Part shown: positions 44,434 through 52,756 of the stretch, in pieces
How positions within the stretch are numbered: position 1 is the first letter of the stretch
How the letters are laid out: each line of letters begins with the position of its first letter
Assembly (NCBI GenBank): GCA_024682655.1
Contig: JAIKYZ010000108.1
Span: 1 to 64,000, forward strand
Direction of reading: 5' to 3'
From: Treponema sp.
Lineage (GTDB): Bacteria; Spirochaetota; Spirochaetia; Treponematales; Treponemataceae
DNA: 64,000 nt
The notes under the pieces: model-generated
The model's database searches: none
Told to the model about the DNA's origin: nothing
The model's input: the letters and a program-made list of their open reading frames with translations, nothing else
Position numbers and translations under genes: made by a program

Positions 44434-45534
44434 TTAATTATCCCCCTGAGCAAAATAATCACTTCCGTAACGGCCTAAAAGCGCGTCATATAAAACTAAA
44501 GCCGCTACACTGTCCACTACAACACGCGCTCGGTGGATAATTGCAGGATCATGACGACCTTGAATCTGAAGTTTTGCATTTTCTTTACTATTCATATTGA
44601 TTGTATCCTGCTCTTTATAGATTGAAGGCGTTGGTTTTACAGCACAACGGAAAGTAATTGGCATTCCATTTGAAATACCTCCATTAATTCCGCCATTATT
44701 ATTTGTACTTGTAATAACTTTTCCATCTTCAATTCTAAAAGAATCATTAAATTCACTGCCCTTATGATCAACTAAATCAAAAGCGGCCCCGAACTGTACA
44801 CCTTTTACAGCAGGAACACTAAAAAGTGCATAAGAAAGCTGACCTTCCAAAGTTCCAAACCAAGGTTCACCTAATCCTGCAGGAAGTCCTACAACAAGGC
44901 TTTCAAGAACGCCCCCAACACTGTCACCTTCGGCAGCAATTTTTTCCATGTAAGAGTGCATTTTTTCAGCCTGATTTTTATCTAAAACCGCAAATGTTGA
45001 ATTATTCAGATAATCAATATCCTCAGAAAGATTTTCAAAATCACGGTCTTTTATTCCACCGCAACTTTTAATATGACTTGCAATTTTTATACCTTTTTTT
45101 GCCAGTTGTGGAATTACAATTCCCCCAGCCGCAACCAGAGCCGCAGTAATTCTTCCAGAAAAATGACCACCACCACGATAATCTTGAAATCCATGATATT
45201 TTACATTTGCAGTATAATCTGCATGACCTGGACGAGCTAACATTGCAGTTTTTTCGTAATCTTTACTGTGTTGAACAGAATTTGGAATTAAAATTGTAAG
45301 AGGAGTTCCTGTAGTTTTATCATTAAAAACTCCACTAGCCAGAATATACTGATCTTTTTCTACACGAGCAGTAGAGATTTTTCCACTTGGACGACGTAAA
45401 TCCAACTGATGATTAATAAAATCATTATCAACAATCATACCAGGTGTAAGACCGTCTAAAACAACTCCAATATAAGGACCGTGACTTTCTCCAAAAATAG
45501 TAACTGTAAGATTTTCTCCAAGTGAATTTTTCAT
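44434..45534 (-). CDS. aroC: Chorismate synthase
   Basis: 366 residues from the ATG at 45534, which has GGAG 6 nt upstream; the ATG at 45552 is not supported. It converts EPSP to chorismate with reduced FMN. Conserved blocks: FGESHGPYIGVVLDG, RRPSGKISTARVEKD, HADYTANVKY, RGGGHFSGRITAALVAAG, and the C-terminal GRHDPAIIHRARVVVDS. It is between aroB (21 bp) and aroEKA (3 bp) in the operon. Confidence 0.96.
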   Translation of the reverse strand: MKNSLGENLTVTIFGESHGPYIGVVLDGLTPGMIVDNDFINHQLDLRRPSGKISTARVEKDQYILASGVFNDKTTGTPLTILIPNSVQHSKDYEKTAMLARPGHADYTANVKYHGFQDYRGGGHFSGRITAALVAAGGIVIPQLAKKGIKIASHIKSCGGIKDRDFENLSEDIDYLNNSTFAVLDKNQAEKMHSYMEKIAAEGDSVGGVLESLVVGLPAGLGEPWFGTLEGQLSYALFSVPAVKGVQFGAAFDLVDHKGSEFNDSFRIEDGKVITSTNNNGGINGGISNGMPITFRCAVKPTPSIYKEQDTINMNSKENAKLQIQGRHDPAIIHRARVVVDSVAALVLYDALLGRYGSDYFAQGDN

Positions 45535-45555
45535 ATCTGACTCCAAAAACAATTT

Positions 45556-46566
45556 TTATTTATCGATAACCATTTCAAGTTTGCTTCTAAGTTCCTGTAA
45601 AGACATATCTTTTTGCTCAAAAGTTCCGATTTCATTGACATAGATAGTATGAATAGAATCTTTACCAGCCTTTTTATCATGTTTGATTGCATTACAAGCA
45701 TCATCGATATTTATTTTACAAGAAGTAGGAAGACCTAATTTTTTCAAAAGAGGAATTAATTCAGAACGAACTTTCTCTGAACACATTGGAATCATTCCAA
45801 GAGCAACACATTCACCATGATAAAATTTTTCATCACAATTTGTTTCGATGCCATGGCCTAAAGTATGACCAAAATTTAATACACGGCGAAGACCGCTTTC
45901 TTTTTCATCAGCTTCTACAACCCGGGCTTTAATTTCGATTGATTTTTGAACCAAAAGTTCAACCTTTTCAAAAGGATCCTGAATTTTAAATAATTCAACA
46001 GTATCTTTATCAAAAGTCATTGCCATCTTGAGGGCTTCAGAAAGGCCATTTGCAATCTGACGCTTTGGAAGAGTTTTTAAAAGATCTGCATCAATCAAAA
46101 CTTTTTTAGGCTGATGAAAAGCACCAACGATATTTTTTACGCCATTAAAATTTACACCAGTTTTACCGCCAACAGAAGAATCAACCTGGGACAAAACTGT
46201 GGTTGGAATATTATAAAAATCAAGACCGCGCATATAACTTGCGGCAACAAACCCCGCTAAATCACCAACAATTCCGCCACCAACAGCAACAACACAATCA
46301 CCACGGGTAAAATTATTATCAAGCATCAATTTAAGAAGCTTCTGCCAGCTTTCCAGACTTTTATTATCTTCTCCACTTTGAATAAGACCAATCACCGCTT
46401 CTTTTGATTTATCAGCCACAAATTGAGCATATTCTTTTGGAACTCCAGAATCAGTTACAACTAAAACTTTGCGATTTAAATTTAATTCCTGGTCAACTCT
46501 AGAAAGAAGACCTTTTTCTATAACAACATCATAACTGTGCTGACCTAAATTCACATGAACAATCAT
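45556..46566 (-). CDS. aroB: 3-dehydroquinate synthase
   Basis: 336 residues, slightly shorter than E. coli AroB (362). It converts DAHP to 3-dehydroquinate with NAD and zinc. NAD motif GGGIVGDLAGFVAASYMRG, substrate motif PTTVLSQVDSSVGGKTGVN, zinc ligands in LNFGHTLGHGIE and NCDEKFYHGECVALGM. It lies 21 bp after pheA. The next step, 3-dehydroquinate dehydratase (aroD/aroQ), is not in the window. Confidence 0.96.
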   Translation of the reverse strand: MIVHVNLGQHSYDVVIEKGLLSRVDQELNLNRKVLVVTDSGVPKEYAQFVADKSKEAVIGLIQSGEDNKSLESWQKLLKLMLDNNFTRGDCVVAVGGGIVGDLAGFVAASYMRGLDFYNIPTTVLSQVDSSVGGKTGVNFNGVKNIVGAFHQPKKVLIDADLLKTLPKRQIANGLSEALKMAMTFDKDTVELFKIQDPFEKVELLVQKSIEIKARVVEADEKESGLRRVLNFGHTLGHGIETNCDEKFYHGECVALGMIPMCSEKVRSELIPLLKKLGLPTSCKINIDDACNAIKHDKKAGKDSIHTIYVNEIGTFEQKDMSLQELRSKLEMVIDK

Positions 46567-46587
46567 AAAACCTACCTTGCCCTTATT

Positions 46588-47688
46588 TTATTTAATCTGA
46601 TCAGTATGGAGATTGTAAGAACCCAGAACTTTTAGCATCTTACATTTATCTTCCAGATCTTTAATCATTTTTTGACCAGCCTCAGATGAAATTTTACCTT
46701 CAGCTTCTACATAAAAATAATATTCCCACTGGGAGTTTTTAAGAGGGCGGCTTTTTACAACCCTCATGTTATAACCATTATTACTGATAGCACTTAAAGC
46801 TTTTACCAAAGAACCCGATTCATTTTTAACGACAAACATTAAGATGAAAGTGCTGTAATCTTCAGAGTTGATTACATTTTCTTTAACCTTGGAAAAAACT
46901 GCAAAACGAGTTGTATTAGAAGAATTTTCGTTGATTTTTTCTTGAATAACTTCCAGCCCGTATAATTTGGCTGTTTCCAGACTGGCAATAGCAGCGATAG
47001 AACTGTCCCCCATATCAGCAACTTCTTTAGCGGCACGGGCAGTATTACTTGCAGATTTTGATTCCAGATTATGATCGCGAATAAAAGTAGCACATTGATC
47101 CAAAGCCTGAGGATGACTGATAACAGTTTTGATATCTTGGAGTTTTGATCCAGGAAGGGCCAGAAGATTTTGAGTTACGGACATGGAATAAACGCCGTTT
47201 ACATAAAGTTTTCCGGTGAACATTAAATCTGTTACTTGAGAAACTTCACCAGCAAATGAATTTTCAATAGGAAGGACAGCAAGATCACAATCGCCTTTTT
47301 CGACAGATTCATAGGCGGACTGGAAATCGGCATAGGGAATTAAAACACCGTCTGGGAATATTTTTTTAGCAGCAATATTTGCAAAAGCCCCTTCAATTCC
47401 GCTGTAGGCAATTTTTGCACCTTCAAGGAGTTTATGCTGATATTTTTTTGAGATATCCATCAAATCCTGGATAAACTGAACATAATAAGGCTGAAGATTA
47501 AGATTTTTGATGTAGCCTACACAACGTTCGATAACCTGTTTTTCGCGAGAAGAATCAAAAATTGGCATACCATTTTTCTTTTTATAATCAGCAACATTTA
47601 CAACAAGATTCATACGTTCTTCGAAAAGTTCAGCCATTTTCTTATCAATTTTATTAATACCATCGCGTGCTTTTTCCAGTTCAGTCAT
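46588..47688 (-). CDS. pheA: Chorismate mutase / prephenate dehydratase
   Basis: 366 residues, bifunctional P-protein. Residues 1-90 are an AroQ chorismate mutase (RDGINKIDKKMAELFEERMNLV); about 95-270 are prephenate dehydratase (YSGIEGAFANIAA, PIENSFAGEV, SNTARAAKEV, NTTRFAVFS); 280-360 are an ACT domain (LMFVVKNESGSLVKALSAIS) for phenylalanine feedback. It is the first gene of the aromatic operon. Its 230-bp leader holds a Phe-rich leader peptide and an attenuator. RBS GGAGG, 5 nt. Confidence 0.96.
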   Translation of the reverse strand: MTELEKARDGINKIDKKMAELFEERMNLVVNVADYKKKNGMPIFDSSREKQVIERCVGYIKNLNLQPYYVQFIQDLMDISKKYQHKLLEGAKIAYSGIEGAFANIAAKKIFPDGVLIPYADFQSAYESVEKGDCDLAVLPIENSFAGEVSQVTDLMFTGKLYVNGVYSMSVTQNLLALPGSKLQDIKTVISHPQALDQCATFIRDHNLESKSASNTARAAKEVADMGDSSIAAIASLETAKLYGLEVIQEKINENSSNTTRFAVFSKVKENVINSEDYSTFILMFVVKNESGSLVKALSAISNNGYNMRVVKSRPLKNSQWEYYFYVEAEGKISSEAGQKMIKDLEDKCKMLKVLGSYNLHTDQIK

Positions 47689-47743
47689 AAAACCTCCAAA
47701 AATATTTCACAAAAACCAGAAATTATTCTAACAAAAAATAAAA

Positions 47744-47773
47744 AAGGCCCTACCCGATAAAGAGTAGAGCCTT
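47744..47773 (-). terminator. Attenuator (intrinsic terminator) of pheA
   Basis: On the minus strand AAGGC-T-CTAC pairs with GTAG-G-GCCTT (9 pairs, one mismatch), then TTTTTTATTTTTT. It lies between the leader peptide and pheA. Its 5' arm overlaps the antiterminator, so the two structures exclude each other. Confidence 0.88.
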
Positions 47774-47833
47774 CTTTCACTTATATCAAAAACCTTGCCT
47801 TTTTACGTTTCGATATTCGTTCTACGCTTTATC
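47756..47833 (-). promoter_or_regulatory. Antiterminator pairing in the pheA leader
   Basis: The RNA segment GATAAAGCGTAGA (47833-47821) is complementary to TCTACTCTTTATC (47768-47756) at 12 of 13 positions. The second segment includes the TCTAC of the terminator's 5' arm. The first segment overlaps the leader stop codon (47829-47831), so a ribosome finishing the leader would cover it. Confidence 0.82.
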
Positions 47834-47921
47834 TAGCCTTCCTTGACTTATTAAAGCCATAAAAGGAAAAAGCCTCAAAAGAGAAGAATGAATATGATAC
47901 AAAGTTGAATGAAATTTTCAT
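47829..47921 (-). CDS. Phe-rich leader peptide of the pheA operon
   Basis: 30 codons, ATG at 47921 to TAA at 47829. Begins MKISFNFVSYSFFSF. Phe is at residues 5, 7, 12, 13, 15, 18, 20 and 23, Tyr at 10 and 21: eight Phe in 19 residues. Its place between a strong promoter and the attenuator, with the stop codon in the antiterminator, matches the E. coli pheL design. No Shine-Dalgarno is seen; the predicted 5' end is only about 7 nt before the ATG. Confidence 0.8.
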   Translation of the reverse strand: MKISFNFVSYSFFSFEAFSFYGFNKSRKAR

Positions 47922-47934
47922 AGTTTATGATTTT

Positions 47935-47963
47935 AATATATCTGCATAGCCCTTTAATGTCAA
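47935..47963 (-). promoter_or_regulatory. Promoter of the pheA-aro operon
   Basis: On the minus strand TTGACA (47963-47958), exactly 17 bp, TATATT (47940-47935). A near-consensus sigma-70 promoter, giving a start near 47928. Confidence 0.85.
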
Positions 47964-48042
47964 TAAAAAGACAGTGATTTTTTAAATTTTACTTACTTTC
48001 TTTAGTATAATTAAAAGTGTGGTATAAGGAGGAGGAAATGTT

Positions 48043-48286
48043 GGGGACAGACCTCTATTTTTCTTTGGGGTCTGTCCCCAACTATAAATAAAATCCTTTT
48101 AGAATAATTTTTAAAGGGGACAGACCCCTCAATATCTGGGGACAGATCTCTAAATATTGTGAGTGAAATTACTTAATAACAGTGGAAATATTAAAAAATT
48201 GGGGACAGACCTCTGTTTTTCTTTGGGGTCTGTCCCCAACTATAAATAAAATCCTTTTAGAATAATTTTTAAAGGGGACAGACCCC
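48043..48286. repeat. Cluster of core repeats with a 92-bp duplication
   Basis: Cores: plus at 48043, 48116, 48138, 48201 and 48274; inverted at 48067 and 48225. About 48041-48132 and 48199-48290 are a direct repeat of about 92 bp with one difference seen. Each copy holds an inverted core pair (GGGGACAGACCTC with GGGGTCTGTCCCC) that can form a long hairpin. This and the next unit fill the 48030-48382 gap; no gene seen. Confidence 0.9.
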
Positions 48287-48298
48287 TCAATTTAGACA

Positions 48299-48382
48299 GG
48301 CGTTGCGGGCTGGCGATTGAAGCCCGCTGGAAGGGGTAGCGGAAAACCGGAGGTTTGAAGCGAGGGGAAGGCTTTCCCCACC
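48299..48382 (+). repeat. Long repeat unit, copy 3
   Basis: GGCGTTGCGGGCTGGCGATT to GGGGAAGGCTTTCCCCACC. It ends exactly one base before the stop codon of the minus-strand patatin gene. Confidence 0.92.
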
Positions 48383-49249
48383 TTAAATTGATTTTTGATT
48401 TAAGAAATTTTTAATTTCGTCAATTTTTTCCAAAGCGGATTGGCGACCAGCTTCATAACAGGCCTGAAGTTTTTGGGGGTTATGTTCAAGTCGGTTCATT
48501 TTGAAATTTTCAGGAGGACAAATTACTATAACTTCGCCTTTTGATTCCTTTTCGAAAACATATTTTTTTTCGGAATTATATCTTTTAGGACGATTTTTCA
48601 TCGATTCTACAACTTTTGGGTACTTATGGAGCATAAATTTCATAAGACCAATCATTTTAGTAGGCTTTTTTACGAATGAACGGGTTTGTGTGAGTATTAC
48701 TATATTGCGATTATAACCCAGACTTTCAAAATATTGGAGTGGAATTGAATCTGTCATTCCACCGTCCAGCAATTTATAACCATCTACTTCAACTACTTTT
48801 GAAACTAAGGGAATGGATGCACTTGCTCTCATCCAGGTAAGTTCATTTTTATCGCAAGTTTCTAATTTCTTGTAAATTGGATTTCCACTTACACAATCTG
48901 AAACGACAACATAAAATTCCATCGGATTTTTTTTATAGGTTTCTAAGTCAAATACATCCAGTTTATGTGGAAGGATATCGTAGCAAAATTCAGGATCATA
49001 AAGATTTCCAGTCTTAAAAAGATTAGAAAAAGAACCATACTTAGGATGATGAGAATATTTTTTATTGTATCTGATGGCGCGGCCTATTTGTTTTGATTTA
49101 TAATTGCATCCAAAAGTCGCACCTGCAGATACCCCAATAGCACCTTCAAAGATAATTCCATTTTCCATCAGAACATCTATTGCCCCGGCGGTGAACATTC
49201 CTCTCATTCCACCACCTTCCATTACTAATCCAGTCTTAAAGTTTTCCAT
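48383..49249 (-). CDS. Patatin-like phospholipase family protein
   Basis: 288 residues. Lipid acyl hydrolase fold with the oxyanion loop GGGMRGMF, the nucleophile Ser in GVSAG (GxSxG), and the catalytic Asp in LLDGGMTDSIP (DGG). The closest described relatives are the RssA/YjjU-type bacterial patatins; substrate unknown. No signal peptide, so probably cytoplasmic. Stop codon directly next to a long repeat unit; two cores lie 23-61 bp upstream of its start. Confidence 0.85.
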   Translation of the reverse strand: MENFKTGLVMEGGGMRGMFTAGAIDVLMENGIIFEGAIGVSAGATFGCNYKSKQIGRAIRYNKKYSHHPKYGSFSNLFKTGNLYDPEFCYDILPHKLDVFDLETYKKNPMEFYVVVSDCVSGNPIYKKLETCDKNELTWMRASASIPLVSKVVEVDGYKLLDGGMTDSIPLQYFESLGYNRNIVILTQTRSFVKKPTKMIGLMKFMLHKYPKVVESMKNRPKRYNSEKKYVFEKESKGEVIVICPPENFKMNRLEHNPQKLQACYEAGRQSALEKIDEIKNFLNQKSI

Positions 49250-49271
49250 AAATTTTTCCTTTTGTATGGAT

Positions 49272-49322
49272 GGGGACAGACCCCTAAATCTTTTTTTAAT
49301 TTTGACAGAGGGGACAGACCCC
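49272..49322 (+). repeat. Two core repeats between patatin and cysK
   Basis: GGGGACAGACCCC at 49272-49284 and 49310-49322, followed each time by TA and a T-rich stretch. The second ends 15 bp before the cysK stop. Confidence 0.92.
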
Positions 49323-49336
49323 TAGTTTTTTATGAT

Positions 49337-50269
49337 TTAATCCTGAAATAAAGCTGTAGATAAATACTTATCGCCATTATCTGGAATGAGAACTACAATA
49401 GTTTTACCCGAATTATCTTCTTTTTGAGCTAAGTCTATTGCAACTTTTAGAGCTGCACCTGCTGAAATACCAACTAAAAATCCTTCTGTACGATTGAGAA
49501 TCTTACCATACTTAAAAGAATCATCATCTTCGACTGTATGAACTTCATCGTAAATCTTTGTGTCAAGAACTTCTGGTATAAATCCAGCTCCAATTCCTTG
49601 AATTTTATGAGCTCCTGAAATTCCCTTGGAAAGAATTGGCGAACCTGCTGGTTCAACTGCTACTATTCTGATTTTTTTGTTTTTTGACTTTAAATATTGT
49701 CCTACCCCAGTCAAAGTTCCACCGGTTCCAACCCCAGCAACAAAATAATCTACTTTTCCATCTGTATCTTCCCAGATTTCTGGCCCAGTACTTTCAAAAT
49801 GGGCCTTTGGATTTGAAGGATTTACAAATTGACCTGCAATCCAACTGTTAGGTGTTTTTTTAGCAATTTCATCTGCTTTTTCAATAGCACCTTTCATACC
49901 TTTTGAACCTTCTGTAAGAACCAGGTCAGCTCCATAGGCTTTCATAATTTGTCTTCTTTCAACTGACATAGTCTCTGGCATTACAATTATTATTTTGTAT
50001 CCACGGGCGGCTGCAACAGATGCCAATCCTATTCCTGTATTTCCAGAAGTTGGCTCAATGATTGTAGAACCTTCCTTTAATTTTCCTTCTTTTTCTGCAT
50101 CATCAATCATTTTCTTTGCAATACGGTCTTTTGCACTGCCAGCCGGATTGAAATATTCCAATTTTGCTAAGATTTTAGCTTTAGTATTAAATTCTTTTTC
50201 TATATGAGTAAGTTCTAAAAGTGGAGTGTGTCCAATCAATTGATCAATTGAAGTATAGATTTTTGCCAT
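49337..50269 (-). CDS. cysK: Cysteine synthase (O-acetylserine sulfhydrylase)
   Basis: 310 residues, fold-type II PLP enzyme. It makes cysteine from O-acetylserine and sulfide. Motifs: IGHTPLLEL, the PLP Lys in NPAGSAKDRIAKKM, EPTSGNTGIGLA, GTGGTLTGVGQYLK, and the phosphate cup GISGAHKIQGIGAGFIP. The last is the pattern of the CysK type rather than CBS. No other cys genes are in the window. Upstream lies a 569-bp repeat-filled gap. Confidence 0.95.
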   Translation of the reverse strand: MAKIYTSIDQLIGHTPLLELTHIEKEFNTKAKILAKLEYFNPAGSAKDRIAKKMIDDAEKEGKLKEGSTIIEPTSGNTGIGLASVAAARGYKIIIVMPETMSVERRQIMKAYGADLVLTEGSKGMKGAIEKADEIAKKTPNSWIAGQFVNPSNPKAHFESTGPEIWEDTDGKVDYFVAGVGTGGTLTGVGQYLKSKNKKIRIVAVEPAGSPILSKGISGAHKIQGIGAGFIPEVLDTKIYDEVHTVEDDDSFKYGKILNRTEGFLVGISAGAALKVAIDLAQKEDNSGKTIVVLIPDNGDKYLSTALFQD

Positions 50270-50356
50270 AATTTGACCTCTTTATATTAATAAAATTACA
50301 TAAATTTTTATTTTTTAAATTTTATAATCCTTGATTTTGTAAGTGTCAATAAGAGT

Positions 50357-50676
50357 GGGGACAGACCCCTAAAGATTTGATTAATTACATAGGGGGTTAG
50401 GGGTCTGTCCCCAGGGATTTCAATATATCCACTGATTTTTTTATTTTGGGGTCTGTCCCCACGCTTTGTATAGAAAAGCAATAAAAATTGAATTGCCTAA
50501 CAGTCCATTTTAGTATTTTTTCTGAAGTTTTCTTATTTAAAGGGGACAGACCCCTAATTTAGCTAGGCGTTACGGGCTGGCGATTGAAGCCCGCTAGAAG
50601 GGGTAGCGGAAAACCGAAGGTTTGTAGCGAGGGGAAGGCTTTCACCTCTTATGTAAAAATCAAGGGGACAGACCCC
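50357..50676. repeat. Core repeats upstream of cysK
   Basis: Plus cores at 50357, 50542 and 50664; inverted cores at 50400 and 50448. Together with the long unit they fill most of the 50270-50838 gap, where no gene is seen. Confidence 0.9.
50566..50646 (+). repeat. Long repeat unit, copy 4 (diverged)
   Basis: GGCGTTACGGGCTGGCGATT to GGGGAAGGCTTTCACC. It resembles copy 3 most, but the last stem is broken (TTTCACC for TTTCCCC) and it has GTTTGTAGCG for GTTTGAAGCG. Confidence 0.88.
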
Positions 50677-50838
50677 TACAAATTGACTTTCATTGACAAT
50701 TGAAACTATAAAAATATAATTGTTTGTATAAATGTGAAGTTTTTTATTTAACATCAAAATTTTTTCCATAATTTAGCTATAAAAATGTACTTTTTTATGA
50801 AACTTTATCAAAATTTATAGATATAGAGAGGTTCTTCT

Positions 50839-52605
50839 ATGAAAAAATACAGTTTTGTGTTTATTTTTTTACTTTTTGTCAGTTCTATGTTTTATTCTCA
50901 AAATAACCAAAAGATTTGGAGCGTAGATTCAGAGGTTTACACTTATATGACCTATCTATATGTAAATGAAGGCCGCGCTCTTCCAAGTTCTACTGGTCCA
51001 TGGTCGACCCAGGAATTAAAAAATATGCTCGGGGTATTCTGTGAAAAAAATAAAATTGATGGGGACAGACCCCTAGAAAGTGCGGAAGTCAAAAATGGTG
51101 GGGGCAGCCCCCTATTAAAAAACAAAAATAGTTACATTCTTTACGACAAAATCTATGAAATCCTTAATAAACCTTCCAGATTTTCGACAAAAGATAATTT
51201 CAATTTTTCATTGAACGGAAGCCTTAATCCAGAATTCTTTTTCCACACAAACTCTCAAGATTTTACACAAGAATCTGACTGGTACTATGATTTTGAAAAA
51301 AGAAATAGATTATTATTGCTCGAAGCTGAGGGATTTGCTGGTAATTATATTTACGGATATTCAAATCTTTCTTTAGGTTATACTTCAGGAACCGGAAATT
51401 CTGATTTAGAAACACAGATTTACGGTTCTAATTTCATGTCAAATATTCCTTACCTTCCCTTACAGGCAATTTCTTGTATAGATTTAAATTTTCCATTCCG
51501 TTCTTTCATGTCCGCCGGTAGTGAACATTGGAGTTTATCTGCTGGTAGAGATGTAATTCGATGGGGAAATGGTGAAAGCGGCAATCTTTTACTTGGTGGA
51601 AATGCCCTTTATGACAATAATCTGAGAATGTCTATATTTTACAATCAATTTAAATGGTCTTTTGTATCAATTTTCTATCCACATTCTCAAGATTTAACTA
51701 ATAGTGATCAAAATGATTCTGTGGAAGGAATAAAAATGTTCATGGCCCATCGTTTTGATTTCAGATTTTTCAAAGATAGAATCAATCTAAGCATTGCCGA
51801 AGCTATGTTGTATCAAAACTTAGATGGAATACTGGATTTAAGATTTTATAACCCTCTTGGTCTTTGGCATAACTACTATATTCGTGGAAATTCAAACTCA
51901 ATTCTTGATTTTACTATTGATTATACAATTATTGATGGCCTTAACCTTTATGGAGAATGGATTATAGATGAAATGGTAGGTCCTGGAGAACCAAAAGGAA
52001 AAAATGGGGAGGGATGGAGACCTGGAAAAAGCGGATATTTACTTGGGGTAAAATACATAAATCCTCTTAAAACAGGTGTTTTTAAAATCTCTATTGAAGG
52101 AGTTTATACTGATCCATGCCTTTATCTAAGAGAAGCATACGATTCTTCAACTGGAACACAAGGTCTCAGTTTTTACGGACATGTAAGGGAATTTGATAAT
52201 AATACAGGAATCAATTACATCAAAAATTGTATAGGTTATGTATACGGTGGTGATTGCATTGTAGGTAATTTAAAAGCAACATACCAATCCTGGAAAAAAT
52301 GGTCTTCCACAGCAGAAATTTTCTATATGGCTCATGGAATTATGGTCAATGAGTTAAATTATGACTGGAGTGTAAAAGAACCGGTCCTTGCTCCAAGTAC
52401 ACAAGATCCAACAATTAACCCTTCCAATGAAGACGGGGAAGTAGAATCTATCCTAAGACTTTCACTCTCTGGTGATTACCAAATCCTAAAAAATCTAAAT
52501 ATTTACGGTGGTTTGGACAATTATTTCATTTGGAATAAAGATAATGTAGAAACTTCGATGCTATATGACTTCCAATTGTACTCGGGAGTTGTTTTTACTT
52601 TTTAG
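50839..52605 (+). CDS. Exported barrel-like protein, repeat inserted
   Basis: 588 residues. Signal peptide 1-20 (SMFYSQ). The bulk is Tyr/Asn/Phe/Gly-rich beta strand (YGYSNLSLGYTSGTG, FYNPLGLWHNYYIRG, LYSGVVFTF at the end), as in a large outer membrane barrel; parts recall Wzi-like capsule proteins, but I cannot confirm. Residues about 75-91 (GDRPLESAEVKNGGGSPLL) come from a core at 51061-51073 and a variant at 51100-51112. RAYT follows 151 bp downstream. A weak AGAGAGG lies before the ATG. Confidence 0.7.
   Translation: MKKYSFVFIFLLFVSSMFYSQNNQKIWSVDSEVYTYMTYLYVNEGRALPSSTGPWSTQELKNMLGVFCEKNKIDGDRPLESAEVKNGGGSPLLKNKNSYILYDKIYEILNKPSRFSTKDNFNFSLNGSLNPEFFFHTNSQDFTQESDWYYDFEKRNRLLLLEAEGFAGNYIYGYSNLSLGYTSGTGNSDLETQIYGSNFMSNIPYLPLQAISCIDLNFPFRSFMSAGSEHWSLSAGRDVIRWGNGESGNLLLGGNALYDNNLRMSIFYNQFKWSFVSIFYPHSQDLTNSDQNDSVEGIKMFMAHRFDFRFFKDRINLSIAEAMLYQNLDGILDLRFYNPLGLWHNYYIRGNSNSILDFTIDYTIIDGLNLYGEWIIDEMVGPGEPKGKNGEGWRPGKSGYLLGVKYINPLKTGVFKISIEGVYTDPCLYLREAYDSSTGTQGLSFYGHVREFDNNTGINYIKNCIGYVYGGDCIVGNLKATYQSWKKWSSTAEIFYMAHGIMVNELNYDWSVKEPVLAPSTQDPTINPSNEDGEVESILRLSLSGDYQILKNLNIYGGLDNYFIWNKDNVETSMLYDFQLYSGVVFTF
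51061..51112 (+). repeat. Core repeat plus a variant inside the barrel-like gene
   Basis: GGGGACAGACCCC at 51061-51073 (read GDRPL) and GGGGGCAGCCCCC at 51100-51112 (read GGGSPL), a compensated stem change. Confidence 0.85.
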
Positions 52606-52613
52606 ATAATTTT

Positions 52614-52713
52614 GATGGGGACAGACCCCTCTAATTAAAACCACAGAGCACTCTAAGGGAACTGTCCCCATCAAATGATTATAATAATTTAAAAAAATAA
52701 GGGGACAGACCCC
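52614..52713. repeat. Core repeats and inverted pair before RAYT
   Basis: GATGGGGACAG (52614-52624) and CTGTCCCCATC (52662-52672) are perfect 11-bp inverted repeats; the first is part of a core at 52617-52629. Another core at 52701-52713 lies 43 bp before the RAYT start. Confidence 0.88.
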
Positions 52714-52756
52714 AAAAATTGACAAAAATGTAACAATCAAATCAATAATATAATAT

